DNA of 7,165 bases from Candidatus Sulfotelmatobacter sp. (lineage in GTDB: Bacteria > Acidobacteriota > Terriglobia > Terriglobales > Acidobacteriaceae): contig JASIEN010000388.1 of NCBI GenBank assembly GCA_030045935.1, positions 1 through 7,165 on the forward strand, in the 5' to 3' direction. Positions within the stretch are counted from its first letter, which is position 1, and each line of letters starts with the position of its first letter. Under the pieces are notes generated by a model. The model saw nothing but the letters and a program-made list of their open reading frames with translations. It was not told the origin of the DNA and ran no database searches. The position numbers and the translations under genes are program-made. This document shows, one piece after another, positions 1 to 6,804 of this stretch.

Positions 1-2136
1 GCCAGCATAGGCGATGCTCAATTGGAAGTGCGCGATAGGGGTACTCTGATCCGCCTTCGGCAGACCTAACAAAGTAGTAATAGCTTTATCGTAGTCGCCT
101 TCCGCGTTGTAAACCTGTGCCAAGCCGAAGTCCGACGTGCCCGATGTGGGACTGATGTGCTTGGCCTGCTGAAGGGCGTCAATGGCTTCCGCAAATCTTT
201 TCTGCTGCATCAATGCCCGCCCGAGGTGGTAGTAGGCCTGAAACATGTTGGGCTGTAGCCGGATAGCTTCACGCGCAGCTTTTTCTGCTCCTATCGAATC
301 GGGTGGCTGTTCATAGCCCAAGGCCCAGGAAAGTTGGTCAAAAGCATGGGGATTGTCCGGTTCGACCCTGGTCGCCTCCCCCGCCTCTTCCGCGGCGCGA
401 ACATAATCGAAGGTATCTCCATAAACATTAGCCATAGCCACATGCGCTTCACCCAACTGCGAGTCGATAGCCAAGGCGCGCCCGGCAAGATCTCGGGCCC
501 TGCGTAGGTGCGCCTCGTTGGGATCAAGATTCCGGTAGTAGAAACTCTCCACCATGCTAAGTCCCGCCAGTGCAGGGGCATAGTTCGGATCCAACTGCAA
601 GGCCTTCTCGAAATGACCCCGAGCGGCTTCGAGGTTGGTAGGGACGTCGATGAAATCCACGAGTGCCCGGCCTCGCAGATACTCCTCGTACGCCTGGGGG
701 CTTTGCGTATAGCTTTTCCTGACCGCATTTTGCTCCTGCGGGGTCAGCTTCAAATTAAGCGCTTGCGCAATCTTCAAGGCCGTCTGGTCTTGCAGAGTGA
801 AAACGTCCTTTAAGTCGCCGACAAAGTCGTCGGCCCAGGTTTGAAAGCCGGTTGTGGCATCGATCATTTGCACGCTGATCCGCACCTGGTCTCCGGCTTT
901 TCGCACGCTGCCTTGTAGCAGGTACTGAACGCCAAGTTCATGGCCAATTTCTTTCGCGTCCTTCTGCGCTCCTTTGAAACGCGCAACGGAAGCTGAAGAG
1001 GCGATTCTGATGCCTTCAATCTTCGAGAGCTTGGTTGCAATCTCTTCGGTCATTCCATCGCTGAAATATTCATTGGCAGCGTCACCGCTTAGATTTTGCA
1101 ATGGGAGCACGGCCAGCGATGTTTTCGATCCCTGTCCGCCCGGCGCAGGTGATCCTTTGCGCATCCACCACAAACCCAGAAGTCCAAGAATGAGCAGTAC
1201 GACCAAACCCGCCAGAATCGCCTTCGGGAACAATGGGGATTTCCGGAGGCGAGTCTCCCTGACGGCTATTTTTCCGGTCTCCGTGTCCCGCTTCAGGCGC
1301 CGCAAGTCAGCGCGCAGCTCCGCAGCAGACTGATAGCGGACTTCCCTGTCCTTCTCTAACGACTTTTCGATGATTTGTTCCAGCCTGGCGGGAACTTCCG
1401 GATTCAGCCGCACTGCGGGCGTTGGGTTGCGATTGAGGATCGATTCCGAGATGACGCCGGAAGTATCTCCGCGAAACGGCAGCGAACCGGTCGCCATCTC
1501 GTACAACAGCGCACCAAAAGAGAACAGATCGGTGCGAGCGTCGAGTTCCTTGCCGCGAACCTGCTCCGGCGACATGTAGGCCATGGTGCCCACTGTCATG
1601 CCTGGACTGGTTAATTGCGCATCCGCCGTCACTTCCAGAGGCAACGAGCTCGCGCTCATCTCCCGGGAACCAAGCTTGGCCAGGCCAAAGTCCAGAATTT
1701 TCGCCTGCCCGCGATTTGTGATGAAGATGTTTGCCGGCTTGATGTCGCGATGCACGATGTTCTTCGCATGCGCCGCATCGAGCGCATCAGCGATTTGCGC
1801 ACCCCACTCGATTACGGATTCGATCTCCATCGGCTTGCCGGCGATCTTGTGTTTTAAGGTTCCCCCTTCCAGACGCTCCATGGCGATAAACCACGTACCA
1901 TCCGCCTCATCGATGTCGTAAATCGTGCATATGTTCGGGTGGTTGAGCGCTGAGGCGGACCGGGCCTCGCGGCGAAAACGCTCCAGAGCCTGAGGATCGC
2001 TGGCCAGGTCTTCGGGCAAGAATTTAAGCGCGACGTTACGGCCAAGTTTGAGGTCCTCGGCTTCGTAGACTATTCCCATCCCGCCCCCGCCGAGTTTCTG
2101 GAGAATTCGGTAATGTGAAATCGTCTGGCCGATCAT
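1..2136 (-). CDS. Membrane-anchored Ser/Thr protein kinase with TolB-N-like and TPR domains (C-terminus outside window)
   Basis: I translated this frame by hand from the ATG at 2136-2134; it has no stop to position 1, giving 712 residues of an incomplete protein. An in-frame TAG lies directly upstream (2139-2137), so this ATG is the first possible start. Residues about 9-275 are a complete Hanks-type kinase domain: glycine loop LGGGGMG (15-21), ATP lysine K38 in VALK, helix-C glutamate E57, catalytic HRDIKPAN (D131, K133, N136), DFG D149, activation-loop threonines T181 and T184, SPE at 189-191 and D203. All catalytic residues are present and it is an RD kinase, so it should be active and autophosphorylating. 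A basic stretch leads to one transmembrane helix at about 306-325, so the kinase faces the cytoplasm and the rest lies outside the membrane. Residues about 340-460 resemble the TolB N-terminal/FlgO-like domain (starting SLAVLPLQNLSGD). From about 480 on there are roughly six TPR-like units, a protein-protein contact surface. The substrate is unknown. No clear Shine-Dalgarno sequence precedes the ATG. Confidence 0.95.
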   Translation of the reverse strand, partial: MIGQTISHYRILQKLGGGGMGIVYEAEDLKLGRNVALKFLPEDLASDPQALERFRREARSASALNHPNICTIYDIDEADGTWFIAMERLEGGTLKHKIAGKPMEIESVIEWGAQIADALDAAHAKNIVHRDIKPANIFITNRGQAKILDFGLAKLGSREMSASSLPLEVTADAQLTSPGMTVGTMAYMSPEQVRGKELDARTDLFSFGALLYEMATGSLPFRGDTSGVISESILNRNPTPAVRLNPEVPARLEQIIEKSLEKDREVRYQSAAELRADLRRLKRDTETGKIAVRETRLRKSPLFPKAILAGLVVLLILGLLGLWWMRKGSPAPGGQGSKTSLAVLPLQNLSGDAANEYFSDGMTEEIATKLSKIEGIRIASSASVARFKGAQKDAKEIGHELGVQYLLQGSVRKAGDQVRISVQMIDATTGFQTWADDFVGDLKDVFTLQDQTALKIAQALNLKLTPQEQNAVRKSYTQSPQAYEEYLRGRALVDFIDVPTNLEAARGHFEKALQLDPNYAPALAGLSMVESFYYRNLDPNEAHLRRARDLAGRALAIDSQLGEAHVAMANVYGDTFDYVRAAEEAGEATRVEPDNPHAFDQLSWALGYEQPPDSIGAEKAAREAIRLQPNMFQAYYHLGRALMQQKRFAEAIDALQQAKHISPTSGTSDFGLAQVYNAEGDYDKAITTLLGLPKADQSTPIAHFQLSIAYAG

Positions 2137-2152
2137 CTATTCGCGTTTTTTG

Positions 2153-2218
2153 GAACGCGTTCATGTTAAGGAGTGTGTGCTCCTGCGTCAATCATTGATT
2201 GCCAAAATGCATCTGCAT
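2153..2218. promoter_or_regulatory. Cluster of four short dyads over the kinase promoter, possible operators
   Basis: Four inverted repeats lie within 66 bp: GAACGCGTTC (2153-2162, perfect), AGGAG-N6-CTCCT (2169-2184), CAATCA-T-TGATTG (2189-2201) and ATGCA-TC-TGCAT (2207-2218). The first sits just downstream of the putative -10, the second nearly fills the -10/-35 spacer, and the third overlaps the -35. Such positions suit repressor or activator binding sites, but arms of 5-6 bp are short and some would appear by chance. The four sequences differ from each other, so they are not copies of one site. No regulator can be named. Confidence 0.3.
2163..2191 (-). promoter_or_regulatory. Candidate sigma70-type promoter for the kinase gene
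   Basis: Read on the minus strand, TTGACG (2191-2186, 5 of 6 matches to TTGACA) is followed after exactly 17 nt by TAACAT (2168-2163, 4 of 6 matches to TATAAT). The expected transcription start is near 2156, giving a 5' leader of about 20 nt. This is the best promoter match in the divergent region. It is a visual consensus match only. Confidence 0.5.
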
Positions 2219-2280
2219 GCCTAAGCCGCGTGAGCCTGGAATTGCCGCAAAAAATCCATGCGAAGCATCGAAAATGACGA

Positions 2281-2310
2281 TTGTACTTTCGCCACCATTC
2301 CCGCTAGACA
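2281..2310 (+). promoter_or_regulatory. Weak promoter candidate for gltB
   Basis: TTGTAC (2281-2286) and TAGACA (2305-2310) are separated by 18 nt. The -10 matches the consensus at only three positions. If used, transcription would begin at about 2317, the A of the gltB start codon, giving a leaderless mRNA. No better pair is visible between 2219 and 2316. The rest of the 180-bp intergenic region shows no small gene or RNA structure that I can support. Confidence 0.2.
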
Positions 2311-2316
2311 CTTAAC

Positions 2317-5300
2317 ATGGGGAGGAGTCGCCTCGTATATTCGGGGGACCATGATGCCTGCGGCGTCGGCTTCATCGCTCAACTGGGTGGGCCGGCGTCG
2401 CATGCTGTGATCGAACGCGGCGTCGAAGCGCTCGCCCGTCTTGCTCACCGCGGAGGCGTTGACGCGGACGGCCGCAGCGGCGATGGCGCCGGGTTGTTGA
2501 CTTCCATCCCGAAATCTTTCTTCCGCAAAGCAGCCCGCTATGACGGCATCGATCTGCCCGATGAATTCGCCGTCGGCATGGTGTTTCTTCAGCCCGGCCA
2601 CGCACCGCAGGTGCTGGATACGCTCCGCAAGGCCACTGCAAGATATGATCTGAAATTTCTCGGATGGCGAACGGTGCCTACCGATGCATCGATTCTTGGT
2701 CCGCGATCGCGGCAATCGATTCCTGCAATCCGCCAATGCTTTCTGGGGCCCAATGCGACGACAAATTCTTGTGGAGACACTCGCGCAACCGCGAACGCCG
2801 ATTTTGAGCTGCAATTATTTCGCCTGCGCCATGCGCTCGAACTTGCTTCCGATTCGGCTTACTTCTGTTCGCTTTCGTCGCGAACCATCGTCTATAAAGG
2901 CCTGCTCACGCCCCAGCAGTTGACCCCGTTTTATCTTGATCTGAACCATCCTGAGTTTGAAAGTTCATTCGTCATTTTCCATCAGCGATATTCCACCAAC
3001 ACGGAGCCGAGCTGGTCTCTGGCCCAGCCATTTCGCATGCTCGCTCACAACGGGGAGATCAACACCATTAGCGGCAATCGCCGATGGTTCGAGGCCAGTG
3101 CACAACTGGTGCGCAGCGAGCTTGGGTTGCCGGCTGAAGCAAAGCTGCTTCAGCCAAGAATGAGTGACTCCGCCAGCCTTGACAACGCGCTTGAAACGGG
3201 TGTTCGGCGGGGATCAAGCATCATTGAATGTGCCTTGAAGCTGGTGCCGCCCGCGTGGGAAAACGATCAGCACATGGATCGGGGTTTGCGAGATTTTCTG
3301 ACAGGCCACGCTCCCGAGCAGGAGCCATGGGATGGCCCGGCAGCACTCATCTTGACCGATGGAAACATAGTCGGAGCCAAGCTCGACCGCAACGGCCTCC
3401 GCCCGCTGCGCTACACGCTCACATCCGACGGCTTGTTGATTGTGGGATCAGAAGTGGGTATCGCCGATCTTCGCGGCAGGAACGTCGTCGAACGCTGGCG
3501 CCTTGGCCCGGGCGAAATGCTCGTTGCCAACCCTGCAAGCGGAACTTTGTTCCGGCCGGAAGACATCGCGCACCTGCTGCCGCCGCCACCGGCTTACCCG
3601 ACGGCAGTCGCCCCGGCTGCTGTGCCGCCCACGAACTCTGCCGAGCCGTTGACCGAGGAACCCAACTGCCGCATGGCCGCCTACGGCTGGACCGAAGATC
3701 AGTTTCGTATTCTATTCCGTCCTCTCCTGGAGAACGGCCAGGAAGCGCTATGGAGCATGGGCGATGATGCACCACCGGCGTTCTTGTCGAGCTTGCCGCG
3801 GACGCTTTGGGATTATTGCAAGCAGCGCTTTGCGCAGGTCACGAATCCCCCGATTGATCCTCTGCGCGAAAGCCACGTGATGTCGCTGGATGTGTATCTT
3901 GGCCGGTCGATCAGGTTGAATTCTCCCCTGCTCGATGCCGGACAAATGGAAGCGCTCGCAGCAACTCTCGCACCCGTTCAGTCAATTGACTTTACGTTTG
4001 ACGCCTGTGGCGGCATTCAGGCGGCTCGCGAAGTCCTCAACCGAATCCGCGAAGAAGCCCGGGCCGGAGTCTATAACCGCCGCGTCGTCGTGCTGACCGA
4101 TCGCGCAGTGAGCCTGAGAGGAGCTGCTCTGCCTGCATTGCTGGCAGTTTCGTGCGCCTGGCACGCTATGACCGAAAAGGGCGGCTGGAATGTTCCCCTA
4201 ATTGTGGAAACGGGTCAGGTCTTCGATACGCACCATGTCGCTCTGCTCATTGCGGCGGGCGCAGCGGCAGTACACCCATTTCTAGCACTGAGCCTCGCGG
4301 CTTCGGCCGGCGCCGAGGCCCAGGGCCGCTACCGTGTTGCAATCGAAAAGGGCTTACGCAAAGTGCTGGCGCGAATGGGAATTTCTACCATCAGCAGTTA
4401 CCGCAACAGCCAGTTGTTCGAGACCATCGGCCTCGATTCAGCAGTATGCGAAGAATTCTTCGAAGACGCTGGTCGCTCACTCGACGGGACATCTCTAGAC
4501 GACCTTCTCCGCGACTGCATTGCCTGTCACGCAGCGGGCTTCGGCACTTCCGCCCCCGGATTCCGCGATGCCGGCTTGTACCGCTTTCGCCGCAACGGCG
4601 AACAGCACGCCAACTCGCCGGAACTGGTGCGGCGAATGCACCGCTTTATTAAATCCCCGACGCTTGCGAATCACGCCGCATTAGCATCGCTCTCGGAAGA
4701 AAGAACAAACGTCGCCGTGCGCGACCAGCTGGAGATTCGCCGCGCACAGCCTTTGCCTCTCGAGGAAGTCGAGAGCGAAGCCTCGCTGCTCAGCCGATTC
4801 AGCACCCAGGCGATGTCACTGGGCGCTATTTCGCCCGAAGCGCACCAGATTCTGGCCATCGCCATGAATCGGTGGGGCGGGCGAAGCAACACGGGCGAAG
4901 GCGGCGAAGATCCCGATATCTATTACGACCGGCCCGAGGCAAATAATCGCGTAAAACAGGTAGCCTCCGCCCGGTTTGGCGTGACCGCTGAATACCTTGT
5001 GCACGCCGATGAAATCGAAATCAAGATGGCGCAAGGTTCTAAGCCTGGGGAAGGCGGTCAATTACCCTCCGCGAAGGTCACGCCTTATATTGCGCGCTTG
5101 CGCCATGCGGTGCCGGGCACATCGCTGATTTCGCCGCCCCCTCACCACGATATTTACAGCATCGAAGATTTGGCACAGTTGATCTACGATTTACGCGCGG
5201 TAAATCCGAATGCGCGCATTGGCGTGAAATTGGTTGCAAGTTCTGGCGTTGGCGTCATCGCTGCAGGCGTGGCCAAAGCCGGTTCGGATGTAATCACCAT

Positions 5301-6753
5301 CAGCGGCCACGATGGCGGCACTGGTGCATCGCCGCTCACTTCCATCAAGAACACCGGGTTGCCTTGGGAGATCGGCCTGCACGATGCCCACACGTCGCTG
5401 GTTCGCGCTGGGCTGCGTGCCCGAGTACGTTTGCGGGTCGATGGTGGGCTCAAGTTTGCCCGCGATATCGTCATTGCGGCCCTGCTCGGCGCGGAAGAAT
5501 TCGGCTTTGGAACCTCAGCCCTGCTCGCCATTGGCTGTGTCATGGCGCGGCAATGCCATCTCAATACGTGTCCAGTTGGCATTGCTACGCAGGATGAAGT
5601 TCTGCGCGCTCGCTTTACCGGAAATCCCGAGATGCTCGAGACGTTTTTCCGCGGGCTCGCGGCTGACGTCCGTCAGCTTTTAGCAAACACGGGAGCCAGA
5701 TCGATTGACGAGATTCTGGGAGCAGTCGATCGTTTGCAGCCGCGCTCGCCCGAAGCGGCACACCGCATGTCGTCACTGTTGCAGCCCATCAGCAATCCCC
5801 CGGCGCAGTTCCCCTGCCCTCATGAAGACACGAGCGCCCTGCACGTCGAACTGAATCGCGTGATTGATGATCTCGAGTCTCTCAATCTCAGGTCATATCA
5901 CTTCAACATCACCAGCGAAGACCGCGCCGTCGGAGCGCACTTGAGTGGCGAAATGCTGCGCCGCCTCGGCTTGCCCCGCGACGACGCCCCGCAGGAAGCT
6001 GGTGAGTCCGGCACTTACAAGTCGCAACCTTTCGGTCCTGCGGCAAACGATGTTGAGTGCGAATTCACTGGCACTGCTGGACAAAGCTTCGGTGCATTCT
6101 TGATTTCCGGCGTGAACTTCAAACTCAACGGCGAAGCCAACGACTACGTTGGAAAGGGCTTGTGTGGCGGCAGCATCGCCATCGGCCCACCTTCGCAAGC
6201 CTCCGATCGAGGCGACGTCCTGGTCGGGAACACTGTCCTCTATGGCGCAACCTCCGGCGAGTTGTTCATTGCCGGGCGCGCCGGAGAACGTTTTGCCGTC
6301 CGCAATAGCGGAGCGCTGGCTGTCGTCGAGGGCGTCGGCCGTCACGGATGCGAATACATGACCGCAGGCATCGTGCTCATTCTCGGCCCCGCTGCCGCGA
6401 ACTTCGGAGCGGGAATGACGGGCGGGCTTGCTTACATGCTGCCCACCAACCGCGAAGACATTTTCAACGACGATCACCTGAATCGCGACTCCGTGCGCTT
6501 CGCAGCTTTGGAGACGCGGGAAGAACAATGGCTACGGCGTATTCTTCGCCGGCACCTGCAACTTACCGGCAGCCGGCGCAGCCCGGACCTGCTCACGCTA
6601 CCGACTCTGCCCTTGCTTCGTATTGAGCCGGTCGTGCCTCCCTGCTCGGTGGAAGAATCCTGGGCCCCCGTTCTCGCTGCCCTGGCCGCGCGCGAGGTAC
6701 GCAGCTTTGGGCAAACGAGAGTCCTTTCTTCCGACAGGGCTGTTGTGCAGTGA
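2317..6753 (+). CDS. gltB: Glutamate synthase large (alpha) subunit
   Basis: This enzyme hydrolyses glutamine and channels the ammonia to 2-oxoglutarate to form glutamate, in the cytoplasm, as part of the GS-GOGAT route of nitrogen assimilation. The length of 1478 aa fits the family (about 1480-1530). Residue C15 in DACGVGF is the N-terminal nucleophile exposed after removal of a short 14-residue propeptide. The class II glutaminase domain spans about 15-415, with HQRYSTNT (222-229), AHNGEINT (243-250) and LDRNGLRPLRY. The central domain is about 460-750 (QVTNPPIDPLRE near 507-518). The FMN/2-oxoglutarate domain is about 810-1165, with MSLGAIS from 833, GSKPGEGGQLP (907-917), SGHDGGTGASP, and the 3Fe-4S cysteines C1074, C1080 and C1085. 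The GXGXG helix domain is about 1190-1400. ATG 2317 is the only start between an in-frame TAG at 2305-2307 and C15. No Shine-Dalgarno sequence lies upstream. No gltD is adjacent. NADPH-type is favoured over ferredoxin-type by length, but this is not proven. Confidence 0.97.
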   Translation: MGRSRLVYSGDHDACGVGFIAQLGGPASHAVIERGVEALARLAHRGGVDADGRSGDGAGLLTSIPKSFFRKAARYDGIDLPDEFAVGMVFLQPGHAPQVLDTLRKATARYDLKFLGWRTVPTDASILGPRSRQSIPAIRQCFLGPNATTNSCGDTRATANADFELQLFRLRHALELASDSAYFCSLSSRTIVYKGLLTPQQLTPFYLDLNHPEFESSFVIFHQRYSTNTEPSWSLAQPFRMLAHNGEINTISGNRRWFEASAQLVRSELGLPAEAKLLQPRMSDSASLDNALETGVRRGSSIIECALKLVPPAWENDQHMDRGLRDFLTGHAPEQEPWDGPAALILTDGNIVGAKLDRNGLRPLRYTLTSDGLLIVGSEVGIADLRGRNVVERWRLGPGEMLVANPASGTLFRPEDIAHLLPPPPAYPTAVAPAAVPPTNSAEPLTEEPNCRMAAYGWTEDQFRILFRPLLENGQEALWSMGDDAPPAFLSSLPRTLWDYCKQRFAQVTNPPIDPLRESHVMSLDVYLGRSIRLNSPLLDAGQMEALAATLAPVQSIDFTFDACGGIQAAREVLNRIREEARAGVYNRRVVVLTDRAVSLRGAALPALLAVSCAWHAMTEKGGWNVPLIVETGQVFDTHHVALLIAAGAAAVHPFLALSLAASAGAEAQGRYRVAIEKGLRKVLARMGISTISSYRNSQLFETIGLDSAVCEEFFEDAGRSLDGTSLDDLLRDCIACHAAGFGTSAPGFRDAGLYRFRRNGEQHANSPELVRRMHRFIKSPTLANHAALASLSEERTNVAVRDQLEIRRAQPLPLEEVESEASLLSRFSTQAMSLGAISPEAHQILAIAMNRWGGRSNTGEGGEDPDIYYDRPEANNRVKQVASARFGVTAEYLVHADEIEIKMAQGSKPGEGGQLPSAKVTPYIARLRHAVPGTSLISPPPHHDIYSIEDLAQLIYDLRAVNPNARIGVKLVASSGVGVIAAGVAKAGSDVITISGHDGGTGASPLTSIKNTGLPWEIGLHDAHTSLVRAGLRARVRLRVDGGLKFARDIVIAALLGAEEFGFGTSALLAIGCVMARQCHLNTCPVGIATQDEVLRARFTGNPEMLETFFRGLAADVRQLLANTGARSIDEILGAVDRLQPRSPEAAHRMSSLLQPISNPPAQFPCPHEDTSALHVELNRVIDDLESLNLRSYHFNITSEDRAVGAHLSGEMLRRLGLPRDDAPQEAGESGTYKSQPFGPAANDVECEFTGTAGQSFGAFLISGVNFKLNGEANDYVGKGLCGGSIAIGPPSQASDRGDVLVGNTVLYGATSGELFIAGRAGERFAVRNSGALAVVEGVGRHGCEYMTAGIVLILGPAAANFGAGMTGGLAYMLPTNREDIFNDDHLNRDSVRFAALETREEQWLRRILRRHLQLTGSRRSPDLLTLPTLPLLRIEPVVPPCSVEESWAPVLAALAAREVRSFGQTRVLSSDRAVVQ

Positions 6754-6786
6754 CCGCGCGCACATCATACCCGTTCCTGATTTCGC

Positions 6787-6792
6787 TATAAT
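6787..6792 (+). promoter_or_regulatory. Perfect -10 box (TATAAT) upstream of the LysR-type gene
   Basis: TATAAT lies in the 51-bp gap after gltB and ends 12 nt before the ATG at 6805. The expected transcription start is near 6799, giving a leader of only about 5 nt. No good -35 hexamer is found 16-18 nt upstream (the 17-nt position reads ATCATA). The box suggests the regulator has its own promoter, although read-through from gltB is also possible because I see no terminator hairpin in the gap. Confidence 0.5.
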
Positions 6793-6804
6793 TTCCCCCG
6801 ACCA

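Noticed and set aside
291..728. 145-aa minus-strand frame within the kinase TPR region
   Set aside because: It is out of frame with the TPR-coding frame, which is open throughout; the TPR frame carries the recognisable repeats.
974..1333. 119-aa plus-strand frame opposite the kinase
   Set aside because: It is antisense to the membrane helix and TolB-N-like region; no motif is seen.
2137..2316. Small RNA or riboswitch in the divergent spacer
   Set aside because: Only short dyads are seen; no extended paired structure or known riboswitch core (such as a glutamine riboswitch) could be recognised.
2319..2410. GGGGAGGAG as ribosome binding site for a 19-residue ORF (ATG 2351 to TGA 2410)
   Set aside because: The spacing to the ATG is about 23 nt, too long, and the small frame lies inside the conserved gltB N-terminus.
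2221..2814. 197-aa antisense reading frame overlapping the gltB start and the intergenic region
   Set aside because: It lies almost wholly opposite the conserved glutaminase domain, and its composition (rich in R, A, S, G) is what the complementary strand of a high-GC gene gives. No domain is recognisable.
3228..3767. 179-aa plus-strand frame inside gltB
   Set aside because: It is a shifted-frame reading of conserved gltB sequence, with arginine/proline/serine-rich low-information content.
5893..6528. 211-aa antisense reading frame opposite the GltB GXGXG domain
   Set aside because: It is the complement of a strongly conserved coding region, with no recognisable motif and no start signal.
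6754..6804. Terminator between gltB and lysR
   Set aside because: No GC-rich hairpin followed by a T-run is present in the 51-bp gap.
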